A stretch of 12,784 nucleotides of DNA from Verrucomicrobiia bacterium (GCA_017880715.1 JADGRT010000038.1:1-12784); one strand, 5' to 3'; shown: positions 1 to 7,414, numbered from the stretch's first letter. Notes: generated by a model from the letters alone, not told the origin. Translations and numbers: made by a program.

Positions 1-533
1 AGCTGGCCGCGACGATGATCGCGAGGTTCTACGACCTCGAAAACGGCGGTTTCTGGCAGACACCCGCCCACACCGCGCATCTCATCCTCCGGTTAAAGGA
101 AGATTACGACGGGGCGGAACCGGCTGGCAATTCGGTGGCGGTCTTGGCGTTGTTGAAACTGGCGGCCATCACCCAGCGCGATGATTTCAAAGCCGCCGCC
201 GAAAACAGCCTTCGCCATTTTTCCGACCGCCTGGCGCACTTTCCCCAGGCGGTTCCCTTCCTCCTAATGGCCCTGGACTATTGGATTGCCGACCGGAAAC
301 ATATCGTCATCACCGGCCAGCCGGAAACTCCGCTGGCTCGTTTATTGATCAACGCCGCCCATGGCGCCTTTCAGCCTTACAAAGTCGTCATGGGCAATCA
401 GGGTCCGGTGGATCCTTTTGCAAAAAGCCTGACTTCGATCAACGGCAAAGCCACCGCCTACCCCTGCACGGGCAGGGAATGCCAGACGCCCATTCATAAC
501 CCCAGACAACTTCAAAAGTGGTTGTCGGCGTAG
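1..533 (+). CDS. YyaL/DUF255 (SSP411-like) thioredoxin-domain protein, C-terminal part (5' truncated by window edge)
   Basis: The open frame enters at base 3 and ends at TAG 531-533, leaving about 176 residues. The segment resembles the C-terminal end of the YyaL/SPATA20 family, which has an N-terminal thioredoxin-like DUF255 domain followed by an alpha/alpha-barrel related to N-acylglucosamine 2-epimerases. The visible hallmarks are FYDLENGGFW near the start, then KEDYDGAEPAGNSVA, and a terminal CTGRECQTPIHNP block before the last LQKWLSA. Family members are usually well over 600 residues, so only the last quarter is here and the thioredoxin domain lies outside the window. The molecular function of the family is not settled. 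The internal ATG at 15 is very unlikely to be the start because family homology runs straight through it. The gene converges on the radical SAM gene, with 39 bp between the stops and no obvious hairpin terminator. Confidence 0.85.
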   Translation, partial: LAATMIARFYDLENGGFWQTPAHTAHLILRLKEDYDGAEPAGNSVAVLALLKLAAITQRDDFKAAAENSLRHFSDRLAHFPQAVPFLLMALDYWIADRKHIVITGQPETPLARLLINAAHGAFQPYKVVMGNQGPVDPFAKSLTSINGKATAYPCTGRECQTPIHNPRQLQKWLSA

Positions 534-572
534 ATCCGCGCAATCCGTGGTCGCAATATCAAATATCGTTGG

Positions 573-2078
573 CTAACTTTCATACCACTTCGGAAAAACC
601 ATGCCGCCGGGTGTGGTCGAGCCGGATAGGGCCCGCCGCAAACGTCCGGCGGAAAAGCGCGTGGCGCGCGCGAACAGGCGCCGGGTTAACCGTCGCCGTC
701 GCGAGTCGGCACTGAAAAACCCTCGCAAATAGGAACCCAGACGCGCCCCATTCCAGTCGAGGACAAAACTCCAGAGCAAGGCCCGCTCCAACGCCGGGTG
801 CGGGCTGTTCCGCGGCGAGGGCGGCAGAAAATCGAAACCGCGAAAACGCTCGCCACTGGGATCCCATAGTTCCGGCCGCCAGTACGGCGTGCCCGGTAGC
901 GGCGTGAGCGGAATGAAAAATGCCTTGTCCAATTCCAATTCCACCGACACCCGGTACATCGCCCGCAGGGTGGCCGCCGTGTCGCCCGGCAGGCCATAGA
1001 TGAACGAGCCCACCGTGAAAACCTGGGGATACTGCTCGGCGATCAAATGCAAGGCCGTTCGAACCTCCTCCAGACGGGTGCTTTTGCGAAAGGTCCGCAG
1101 CCCTTCGGCATCCGAACGCTCGATGCCCAAATAGATCTCGTTAAGCCCGGCCTCGACGCATGCGTTTAAAGCGCCAGATGCCGCGTCGCGCACGATGCCA
1201 TCCGCTCGCACCCAGGCGCTCTGACCGATGCGGATGTCCTTTTTCAGCAGACGCTCGGCCATTTGCGCCGGCACCGTGGAATCGGCATTGAAACAAGGAT
1301 CAACCCAGCCAAGATAGCGCCGGTGGTGCTGCTGGATGAGCCATTCGACTTCAGCCACCAGACGCTCCGGCGATTTGAGCCGCAGACGGGACGCGGGCTG
1401 CCCACCGCGCATTTCCGCCATCTGCCGCCAAAGGACGCAAAACTCGCAACTGCCAACACAGCCCCGGCCCAGTTCGATGGCGGCCAAATCAGGATGATTT
1501 CGGCTGTGGCGACCATAACGATGCGTCGGCAACAGATCATACGCCGGAAAGGGCAGTTGATCCAAATCCGGCAGCAAGGGACGCGATGGTGTGGTGATGA
1601 CCTGTCCATCCTGAATAAACGAAATGCCCGGCACCTGGCTTAGGGTCTCAGCGCTGGAATCCCGCAATGCCTCTACCAACTCGACGATGGTGATTTCTCC
1701 TTCACCATGAACCACGGCGTCCACCCACCCGCCCTGCAGCACCTGAGGGGCAACGTGGCTGAAGAAACAACCACCGGCGATGACCTGGGCGCCTACGGCC
1801 TTGGCCAGGCGCGCCAGCCGAAATCCTTCCACGCAACTGACTGCCTCCTCGCCCATGCCCACGAAGGCGGGCTGCAATCGGCGGATTTCCCCCTCCAGGG
1901 TCCGCCAACCCATCTGCCAAGCCGGTGCGTCGAGAATCGCCACGCGCAAATCGCGAACGCGCGCGCGCAAGCTCGCCGCCAGCGAGGCAAATGCCAAAGG
2001 AGGCCAGAAGGCGCTGGCGGGGCCGTTGAACGGCCAGAGTGGTCGCGGTGGCCGGACAAACAGGAACAGTTCATTCAT
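573..2078 (-). CDS. B12-binding-domain-type radical SAM protein
   Basis: A 501-residue protein with the layout of cobalamin-binding-domain radical SAM enzymes. Residues 1-135 look like the Rossmann-like B12-binding region (RVAILDAP near 45-52, AFVGMG near 71-76, HGEGE at 124-128). A linker, LPFPAYDLLP, lies at 175-184. The radical SAM cluster motif is C207-x3-C211-x2-C214 within GRGCVGSCEFC, and is expected to ligate a 4Fe-4S cluster that cleaves S-adenosylmethionine. YLGIER and YGLPGDT further on are typical barrel strands. No DxHxxG cobalamin-ligand histidine is evident, as in many members. The substrate cannot be told. The ATG at 2078 is chosen because its ATGA overlaps the stop of the upstream DUF2085 gene by 4 bp and the MNELFLFVRPP start fits the family; the in-frame ATG at 2162 would add 28 unrelated residues inside the neighbour. 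It is probably translated by coupling to DUF2085. The arginine-rich C-terminus (RRRRLTRR) is unusual. Confidence 0.88.
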   Translation of the reverse strand: MNELFLFVRPPRPLWPFNGPASAFWPPLAFASLAASLRARVRDLRVAILDAPAWQMGWRTLEGEIRRLQPAFVGMGEEAVSCVEGFRLARLAKAVGAQVIAGGCFFSHVAPQVLQGGWVDAVVHGEGEITIVELVEALRDSSAETLSQVPGISFIQDGQVITTPSRPLLPDLDQLPFPAYDLLPTHRYGRHSRNHPDLAAIELGRGCVGSCEFCVLWRQMAEMRGGQPASRLRLKSPERLVAEVEWLIQQHHRRYLGWVDPCFNADSTVPAQMAERLLKKDIRIGQSAWVRADGIVRDAASGALNACVEAGLNEIYLGIERSDAEGLRTFRKSTRLEEVRTALHLIAEQYPQVFTVGSFIYGLPGDTAATLRAMYRVSVELELDKAFFIPLTPLPGTPYWRPELWDPSGERFRGFDFLPPSPRNSPHPALERALLWSFVLDWNGARLGSYLRGFFSADSRRRRLTRRLFARATRFSAGRLRRALSGSTTPGGMVFPKWYES

Positions 2079-2734
2079 GCCGGAAAACGCGCCCGCATCA
2101 CGCCCACCCAATCCGCCAGCATCCGGAATGCGCAAAACAGGTTGGCCGCCACCAGCCCCCATAACAGACTGAATCCGGCCAATCCGGCAAGGGCCAACCC
2201 CGTGCCGGCCCAGCGGTAAGATGAAGCCGCCAACCAGGGAATACCGACGATGCCCGCGAGCACAACCAAGCCGTAAACACTAATTAAGCGCCAGGGCGTA
2301 CAGCCACCGACCGTAGCGCAGATTTCCAATCTGCTGTATCGCCGACTTCCAGTCGGCAGACCGTTCGAGGGCCGAAGCGGCGGCGGATTGGAAATCCGCG
2401 ATCCAGCAGGTTGGAAACCAGCGCTGCCGATACGCAAAAAACCAACGAGACCCAAGCCAAAGAGCATTCCGGTGGCCGTGCGCAACCAGTCGTTCTGCGG
2501 CACCCAATGAAAACCGAAAGGAACCATCTGGAGCAGAAACAGTCCGTAGATCTGAAGCCACCGCGAAGTCGGCGGCATCCGCAACCCATATTGCAGCAAG
2601 CCCCCCATAGCCGCGCCCACATAAAGCCCGGTGCAGCGCTGGCAGAAAGGCAGCCATTCCCCGCCCGGCGACCAGGTGTGCGCCAGGTTTTGGCCGCAGA
2701 CATGCGAAAAGAGATGCGTTAGCAAGTCTTCCAT
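2075..2734 (-). CDS. DUF2085 family membrane protein with an in-frame palindromic-repeat insert
   Basis: A 219-residue membrane protein. The DUF2085 signature is visible as FCQRCTGLYVG (residues 30-40), preceded by a short N-terminal HVCG block with Cys13. The family's function is unknown; the conserved cysteines suggest metal or redox chemistry but that is only inference. Hydrophobic segments fall roughly at 36-51, 59-74, 90-100, 151-171 and 175-205. Residues about 104-139 (AGFQPAGSRISN to LEICATVGG) are hydrophilic, unlike the family, and are encoded by the palindrome array at 2318-2422. The insert keeps the frame and falls in a loop between membrane segments, so the protein may still fold. 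The gene starts 12 bp after the lipoprotein stop with no clear Shine-Dalgarno, and its stop overlaps the radical SAM start by ATGA. The three genes look like one transcription unit. Confidence 0.82.
   Translation of the reverse strand: MEDLLTHLFSHVCGQNLAHTWSPGGEWLPFCQRCTGLYVGAAMGGLLQYGLRMPPTSRWLQIYGLFLLQMVPFGFHWVPQNDWLRTATGMLFGLGLVGFLRIGSAGFQPAGSRISNPPPLRPSNGLPTGSRRYSRLEICATVGGCTPWRLISVYGLVVLAGIVGIPWLAASSYRWAGTGLALAGLAGFSLLWGLVAANLFCAFRMLADWVGVMRARFPA
2318..2422. repeat. Four-hairpin palindromic array (REP/MITE-like) inside the DUF2085 gene
   Basis: Four 17-base palindromes sit at 2318-2334, 2341-2357, 2383-2399 and 2406-2422. Each has a 7-base stem and a 3-base TCC or GGA loop; the last has one stem mismatch. 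Each pair is separated by 6 bases. The left pair (2318-2357) and the right pair (2383-2422) form a larger inverted repeat with 32 of 40 bases identical. Three of the differences between the arms are compensatory stem changes, so pairing is preserved while sequence drifts. Read in another frame on the minus strand the array gives ADWKSAIQQIGNLRYG, a phrase I recall from spurious proteins in Verrucomicrobia; that recollection is not checked here. Confidence 0.9.
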
Positions 2735-2746
2735 TTTTCGGAGGGA

Positions 2747-3907
2747 TTAATGGGAAAAGACCGGCACCGGCACCGGCACTCTCGTGATCTTGCGCGCAGC
2801 ATGGCTCAAGTCAACCAGGTACAAGCCACAGGCTTCCTGGCGCAGTTGGGCATCCTCGATGAAATCGGTCAAATACGTCGAGGCCACCGCTGCCTTGCGT
2901 CCGTTCGGCGACACGGCGATCTGGAAATAAAAAATGCTCTCCGTGACGTCCCGACTCTTCATGGCCTTGGCGGGCAGGTCCAGAATGGGAACCAAACGCA
3001 CCGCGCTGCCGTCGAGAGGAATCTCGGCCAACCCATACTGGGCCGACTCGCCTTTAACCCGGTGGTAAGCGGCATAAACCCGCCGGCCGTCGGGAGCCCA
3101 AACCAGATTTCCGGGCGTGCCGAATTCACCCTCGGAACCGAGCGCGATCTTTTGATCCAAACCCTGCTTGGAGCAGATCAGCAGATTGAATTGATCATTG
3201 ACCTTGTCCATCACCGCAACGCGTTGAGCGCTCGAGTCAACGGCCAGGAAAATGCCCAGGTCTTGCTTGGCATTGCCGCTGAGTGGATTGACTTTAAACA
3301 GCGGATTGAGCGTCATGGTTTCCGGATCCAGCCTTCCAAATTCGCACGAGGTGTTGGTGCCGGTTTGTTCGGTGAGATAGAAAATGGCCTTGCCCTGGCT
3401 TAGTAGCCGCGGGCTGGGATCGAAATGATTGGTTTTGATCTCGCCGGTTTTCCAATTCAGCCGCACCAGCGGATCGCCCATCTCAAACAGGTACTGATCC
3501 GTGACCGGCAACGGCAGCACCATCGCCGCTTCCGAATCGGACTTCCCCCCTCGAGGAAGCACGAAAAAACGGGTGGGCTGGCGGTTGCCGGACAAAGGCA
3601 GAATCACGGCCAGCGATTCGCTATCGCTGTCCGGCCAGAAAAGCAGCGCGGCGGCTTTGCCATCGGGCAGCCATTGCGCGCGGATCATGGTGGGCTTGCT
3701 CTCCGGCCGGGAAAAGGTGAAAAGGGTTTCGCTCTTCCTGGCGTTCAGGTCGTAGATTGCCACCGAGAAGTTGGTGACGGCCGGATCGTAGGAAGGATAG
3801 AGGATTTGGGTGCCATCGGGGCTGAACGAGGTGCAGGCCAGCACATAAATTGCCAGCGACGCCAATCCCACCAGGGCCAGCATCGAATTACGGGTTGTCG
3901 TTTTCAT
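2747..3907 (-). CDS. Probable lipoprotein with TolB-like/WD40-like beta-propeller repeats
   Basis: A 386-residue protein. Residues 1-24 form a basic start followed by a hydrophobic stretch ending VLAC, a plausible lipobox with Cys25 as the lipidated residue, so it is probably anchored on the periplasmic side of a membrane. Propeller-type repeats related to the PD40/TolB family are visible as FSPDGTQILY (about 28-37), WLPDGKAAALLFWPD, VWAPDGRRVYAAY and VSPNGRKAAVAS. No catalytic motif is seen; such proteins often act as binding scaffolds or are attached to transport or signalling machinery. The product cannot be named more precisely. It is the first gene of a probable three-gene minus-strand unit. 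Its 5' intergenic region (3908-4032) is AT-richer than its surroundings but shows no convincing -35/-10 pair. Confidence 0.75.
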   Translation of the reverse strand: MKTTTRNSMLALVGLASLAIYVLACTSFSPDGTQILYPSYDPAVTNFSVAIYDLNARKSETLFTFSRPESKPTMIRAQWLPDGKAAALLFWPDSDSESLAVILPLSGNRQPTRFFVLPRGGKSDSEAAMVLPLPVTDQYLFEMGDPLVRLNWKTGEIKTNHFDPSPRLLSQGKAIFYLTEQTGTNTSCEFGRLDPETMTLNPLFKVNPLSGNAKQDLGIFLAVDSSAQRVAVMDKVNDQFNLLICSKQGLDQKIALGSEGEFGTPGNLVWAPDGRRVYAAYHRVKGESAQYGLAEIPLDGSAVRLVPILDLPAKAMKSRDVTESIFYFQIAVSPNGRKAAVASTYLTDFIEDAQLRQEACGLYLVDLSHAARKITRVPVPVPVFSH

Positions 3908-4032
3908 TTTTGCAGCTTTTGGCGGCTATTCATCGGTGGTCCATCTCGTGGTCTCCTGAGTACATGGGACGCTACACCTCGATACCCCGGCAAGCAATAC
4001 TTTTAAAACATGCTGTCGCAATGAGTAGGATT

Positions 4033-4170
4033 GGGTGCGCTTCTCACTTTTTTCGGAGCGCGGACATTCCTGTCCGCTTTGGCGTTGACCAGAACCAAGA
4101 GGCGGACAAGAATGTCCGCGCTCCTGATCCACAAGGTTTTGGGTGTCGGGAAAAAGTGAGATGCGCACCC
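4033..4170. repeat. 138-bp nested inverted repeat (MITE/REP-like)
   Basis: Outer arms at 4033-4052 and 4151-4170 (GGGTGCGCWTCTCACTTTTT in the plus sense) match at 19 of 20 bases. Inner arms at 4055-4077 and 4102-4124 (starting GGAGCGCGGACATTC) match at 22 of 23 bases. Each inner arm also contains its own small palindrome, GCGGACA with TGTCCGC. The loop, 4078-4101, is about 24 bases. No target-site duplication is apparent. It lies between two minus-strand genes, beginning 17 bp past the isomerase stop, so its transcript could form a very long hairpin. Translations such as ADILVRL and RNVRAP are familiar as spurious small proteins in this phylum, which suggests a dispersed repeat; copy number cannot be judged from this window. 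Confidence 0.88.
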
Positions 4171-4186
4171 GGTCAATTTTCCCTGG

Positions 4187-5107
4187 TTACGCCTCCGCAA
4201 AGAACGGTTTCAGCACATTGCGGGCGACCTTGAGGGCGCGTTTCCGGCCGGCCAGGGTCTTGCCAAAGGTGTCATCCTCAACCTCGATGCAGACCGGACC
4301 GTCGTAGCCGACTTCCCTAAGCGTGCCGACAAACCGGCCCCAATCGATTTCCCCAAAGCCAGGGATGCGGGGCTGGTGGTACTGCAATGGCGTGGCCAGA
4401 ATGCCCACGTCGTCGAGTTTGCCTAAGTCCACCCGGACATCCTTGGCGTGGACGTGAAACAATCGACTCTTGAATTCGTGCAGGGGCTTCAGCCAGTCCA
4501 TGTGCATCCAGACCAGGTGGGACGGATCGTAATTGAGTCCAAAGCTGCGGCTGGGGATGGCCTCGAACATGCGGCGCCAAATGGCCGGACTCGAGGCGAG
4601 ATTCTTGCCGCCAGGCCATTCATCAACGGTGAACAGCATGGCGCAATTCTCGATCCCCACGCGAACGCCCTGGTCCTCGGCAAAGGCGATCAGCGGCTTC
4701 CAGGTTTTGAGAAAGCGCGGCCAGTTGTCGTCCACGGACTTCGTCCAGTCGCGCCCGATGAACGTGTTGACCTGGTTCAGCCCCAACCGGGCGGAGGCGC
4801 GAATAACCCGCTTGAGATGGTCCACCGCTTTCCTGGCGGCGGCCGCGTCCGGATCGAGCGGGTTCGGATAATAGCCCAACCCGGAGATGCCCACGTGATG
4901 TTTTTCCAGCAGGGCGCGGACATCCTCGGCGCGGGTTTTGGTGAAGCCGGCGACATCGAGGTGGGTGACGCCGGCGTATTTGCGTTCGGCCTTGCCGACG
5001 GGCCAGCACATGATTTCGACGCACGCGAAGCCTTCGCCCGAGGCGAACTCGAGCACCTCGTCAAGAGTGAGCTCCGGCAGAATAGCGCTAACGAATCCCA
5101 GTTTCAT
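4187..5107 (-). CDS. Sugar phosphate isomerase/epimerase family protein (AP-endonuclease-2 TIM barrel), cytoplasmic
   Basis: A 306-residue TIM-barrel protein of the xylose-isomerase-like/AP endonuclease 2 superfamily. Likely metal ligands are E153 (GIENCAM), D194 and H197 (NYDPSHLVW), the histidines of HVHAKD (218-220) and E275 (CIEVEDD), arranged as in related divalent-metal-dependent sugar isomerases and epimerases. No signal peptide is present. The ATG at 5107 is chosen because it overlaps the upstream oxidoreductase stop by ATGA, has GGAG seven bases upstream, and begins the first barrel strand with MKLGFVSA. The in-frame ATG at 5170 would add 21 residues lying inside the neighbouring gene. 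Translational coupling to a Gfo/Idh/MocA oxidoreductase suggests they act in succession on one sugar or cyclitol, as in inositol-type catabolism, but the substrate is not determinable. Confidence 0.88.
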   Translation of the reverse strand: MKLGFVSAILPELTLDEVLEFASGEGFACVEIMCWPVGKAERKYAGVTHLDVAGFTKTRAEDVRALLEKHHVGISGLGYYPNPLDPDAAAARKAVDHLKRVIRASARLGLNQVNTFIGRDWTKSVDDNWPRFLKTWKPLIAFAEDQGVRVGIENCAMLFTVDEWPGGKNLASSPAIWRRMFEAIPSRSFGLNYDPSHLVWMHMDWLKPLHEFKSRLFHVHAKDVRVDLGKLDDVGILATPLQYHQPRIPGFGEIDWGRFVGTLREVGYDGPVCIEVEDDTFGKTLAGRKRALKVARNVLKPFFAEA

Positions 5108-6267
5108 ATTTGATCTCCATTCACCTTCACCCACGCTTGGTTTCGGTGACTTTTTTCCACCGCTTCGCAAACCTTGACCTCCTGATGTCCGTCCTCGGGC
5201 GTGGCAAAGAGCCGCGGAGCTTTGCCACCCGTCGCGATGGTTTGGTAAACATTCCGAAACAGCATCTTGAAGGTATCAGGGAACCCTTCGACATGTCCCG
5301 CGGGATAGTCCATGAACCCGGTGGCGCCTTCGCGGAAGGCCGGCGTGTTGCGCACGGCGACCTCGTTGGCGGTGTCGCGATTGCCGAACCAAAGCGTTTC
5401 GGGCTCCTCGGAGTTCCACCAGGCCGATTTCTTCGATCCGTAGATTTCGATCCGGATACAGTTCTTCCGTCCAGCGGCAACCTGCGACACGCTCAGGTTG
5501 CCTCGCGCGCCGTTGCTAAATTCCAGTAAAACGAAGCCAAAATCCTCGGTCTTGACCGCATAGGTGGCGTACTTCATTCCAGTGGCGGCTTTGGAAAACG
5601 TCTGCACCTCGCCCAACGGGCGTTTGCGGTTTTTGTGAAAAGTGGACAAGTCGGCGAAGACCTGCGTGATCTTGGCGCCGAGAATGAAAGAAACGGTGTC
5701 CATCCAATGCGTGCCAATGTCGGCGACCGCGCGCAGCTTGCCGCCTTCCTTGGGCAGCAGGCGCCAGTTATAGTCCGTGTCCTTGAACAGCCAGTCCTGC
5801 AGGTAGGAACCATTGACATGAATGATGTCGCCCAACTCACCGTGGGCGACGGCATTTCTGAGCCGCAGCACGGCGGGATAAAAGCGAACGTTGTAATTCA
5901 CGGCAAACACCGTTCCGGCTTTTTTCGCGGCCTTTACGATTTTGGCCGTCTCGCCGGCATGCATCGCCAGCGGCTTTTCGCAGACGACATGCTTGCCGGC
6001 TTCGATCGCGGCCAGCGACATCTCGCAATGAAACCGGTTGGGAGTGGTGATGTGGACGACATCCACGTTGGGCGATTGGAGGAGTTTTCGATACTGGAGA
6101 TCGCCGAAGACTTCGGGGATGCCATATTGCCGGGCGGCCGCTTGGGCGCGATCGGTGGTATCGCAGACGGCGGCAACCGGAATGCCATTGCGGCGCAGGG
6201 CTTCGAGATGAACCGGGCCAATAAAGCCCGTGCCAATGATCCCGGCTTTGAGGGGTGCGATGGTCAT
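5104..6267 (-). CDS. Gfo/Idh/MocA family NAD(P)-dependent oxidoreductase, cytoplasmic
   Basis: A 387-residue protein with the usual two-domain layout. The N-terminal Rossmann fold carries the dinucleotide-binding loop GIIGTGFIG (9-17) and HITTPNRFH (72-80). The family motif EKP is at 97-99, with Lys98 the expected catalytic lysine. The C-terminal alpha/beta domain contains DIGTHWMD (183-190), whose His187 is the usual proton-transfer residue. No signal peptide is seen. Family members oxidise or reduce a sugar or cyclitol hydroxyl using NAD(P); the substrate here is unknown. The gene is first in a two-gene unit and its stop overlaps the isomerase start by 4 bp. Its 5' flank is occupied by a repeat element starting about 35 bp upstream of the start codon, so any promoter probably lies within or beyond that element. 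Confidence 0.9.
   Translation of the reverse strand: MTIAPLKAGIIGTGFIGPVHLEALRRNGIPVAAVCDTTDRAQAAARQYGIPEVFGDLQYRKLLQSPNVDVVHITTPNRFHCEMSLAAIEAGKHVVCEKPLAMHAGETAKIVKAAKKAGTVFAVNYNVRFYPAVLRLRNAVAHGELGDIIHVNGSYLQDWLFKDTDYNWRLLPKEGGKLRAVADIGTHWMDTVSFILGAKITQVFADLSTFHKNRKRPLGEVQTFSKAATGMKYATYAVKTEDFGFVLLEFSNGARGNLSVSQVAAGRKNCIRIEIYGSKKSAWWNSEEPETLWFGNRDTANEVAVRNTPAFREGATGFMDYPAGHVEGFPDTFKMLFRNVYQTIATGGKAPRLFATPEDGHQEVKVCEAVEKSHRNQAWVKVNGDQI
5115..5118 (-). promoter_or_regulatory. Shine-Dalgarno GGAG for the cytoplasmic isomerase
   Basis: GGAG lies seven bases before the ATG at 5107 and inside the last codons of the upstream oxidoreductase. It supports the internal ATG over the earlier in-frame ATG at 5170. 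Confidence 0.65.
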
Positions 6268-6302
6268 ACGCGGGAGATTTTCGGAAATTCGACGCCCGAT
6301 CG

Positions 6303-6455
6303 CAAGTGAATTTTACGGCGGCAAATCTCGTAAAAATGTCTCTCATATTTTTAACCGCGGATCACGCGGATAAACGCGGATAAACACGGATAAGCGGGCT
6401 CACAAATCCCATTTTTATCCGCGTAAATCCGCGTAATCCGCGGTCGAAATTTCAA
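6303..6455. mobile_element. Copy 1 of a two-copy element: gene-free, MITE-like, with GCGGAT inverted arms
   Basis: The left part contains TTTACGAGATTTGCCGC (on the minus strand, 6317-6333) followed by TTAACCGCGGATCACGC. The right part reads, on the minus strand, TTGAAATTTCGACCGCGG. Inside these ends are inverted arms of about 30 bases built from ACCGCGGAT and ACGCGGAT units, with three mismatches; the left arm runs into a tandem decamer (ACGCGGATAA twice, ACACGGATAA once, 6364-6393). Both ends recur in inverted orientation at 12061-12300, including bases outside the arms, which defines this as an element rather than a chance palindrome. It fills most of the divergent promoter region between the oxidoreductase at 6267 and the exported isomerase at 6503. 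The outer limits are set by where similarity fades and are uncertain by several bases. Confidence 0.75.
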
Positions 6456-6502
6456 ACATTATCTGCTTTTCATGGCCCAGGCTCCAAGGTACAAAGGGGG
6501 GC

Positions 6503-7372
6503 GTGAAAACCATAATCATTGCCATTATTTCCAGCGCGTGCATCAGCGCGTTGGTTTCAACCGGTGCGGCGGCGGCGGTCGGCACCGGACCATACTTCAA
6601 AGGGCCGGTCGGCCTGCAGCTTTACAGTCTGCGGGACGCTTTCAAGCAAGATGTTGCCGGGACCCTGGACCTGGCCAAGAGCTACGGTCCTAAGATCGCC
6701 GAGTTGGCCGGCACTTATAACCTGACACCGGCCCAGTTCAAAAAGGAGCTGGACGCGCGCGGCATTAAAGGCATCGGGAATCATTTCGACTATAATCTAT
6801 TCAAGACCGACCCCGAGGCGGTGGCCAAAGACGCCCAAGCCCTAGGTCTGAAATATGCCGGGGTGGCCTGGATTCCGCACACCGGCAAGTTTACCGAACC
6901 AGACGCCCGCAATGCCGCCGCCGTGTTCAATAAGGCCGGCGAGGTCCTGGCCAAATACGGTATGAAGTTTTATTACCACAATCACGGCTATGAGTTTGAA
7001 CCCTACCAGGACGGCACGCTCATGGACATCTTGGTCAACGAAACCAAACCCGAGTGGGTCGCGTTCCAGATGGACGTGCTCTGGAGCTTTTTTCCGGGAC
7101 AAGACCCCGTTAAACTGCTCAAAAAGTACGGCAACCGATGGGAGTTGATGCACCTTAAGGACCTGAAGAAAGGCGTTAAAACGGGCGACTTGACTGGCGG
7201 CACCGATGTCGAGAACGATGTCGTTCTGGGCACCGGCCAAATCGACCTGGCCGCCACTCTCAAGGCCGCGGCCGAAGTCGGCGTGAAGTATTACTTCATC
7301 GAGGATGAATCCCCGCGGGCCAAGGAACAAATTCCCCAGAGCCTGAAATTCCTGGCAAAAGTGAGCTGGTAA
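6503..7372 (+). CDS. Exported sugar phosphate isomerase/epimerase family protein (TIM barrel)
   Basis: A 289-residue protein. Residues 1-25 have a basic start, a hydrophobic core and a small-residue AAAA end typical of a Sec signal peptide, so the mature enzyme is probably periplasmic. The remainder is an AP-endonuclease-2-type barrel: GLQLYSLRD (37-45) is the usual first strand, followed by HNHGYEFE (159-166), QMDVLW (189-194), LMHLKD (215-220) and FIEDES (265-270). His159/161, Asp191, His217 and Glu267 are plausible metal ligands. The start is GTG, chosen because no in-frame ATG lies nearby and the following KTIIIAIIS is a good signal peptide. A run of six G lies only one base before it, too close for an ideal Shine-Dalgarno. 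It is divergent from the cytoplasmic oxidoreductase. Substrate unknown. Confidence 0.87.
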   Translation: MKTIIIAIISSACISALVSTGAAAAVGTGPYFKGPVGLQLYSLRDAFKQDVAGTLDLAKSYGPKIAELAGTYNLTPAQFKKELDARGIKGIGNHFDYNLFKTDPEAVAKDAQALGLKYAGVAWIPHTGKFTEPDARNAAAVFNKAGEVLAKYGMKFYYHNHGYEFEPYQDGTLMDILVNETKPEWVAFQMDVLWSFFPGQDPVKLLKKYGNRWELMHLKDLKKGVKTGDLTGGTDVENDVVLGTGQIDLAATLKAAAEVGVKYYFIEDESPRAKEQIPQSLKFLAKVSW

Positions 7373-7414
7373 GCCCCGGTTGATATAGAGCATTGAGGAA
7401 GTATTTGCACAATT

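Noticed and set aside
534..572. A terminator between the converging first two genes
   Set aside because: No stem-loop with a T-run is visible in the 39-base gap.
2079..2162. An upstream ATG at 2162 for the radical SAM gene
   Set aside because: The extra 28 residues lie inside the DUF2085 gene and are unlike the family; the ATGA overlap at 2075-2078 gives a better start.
5108..5170. An upstream ATG at 5170 for the cytoplasmic isomerase
   Set aside because: The ATG at 5107 has GGAG at proper spacing, overlaps the upstream stop by ATGA and starts the first barrel strand.
6364..6393. Three tandem ACGCGGATAA-type decamers considered as the start of a CRISPR array
   Set aside because: The units are contiguous with no spacers and form part of the inverted arm of the repeat element.
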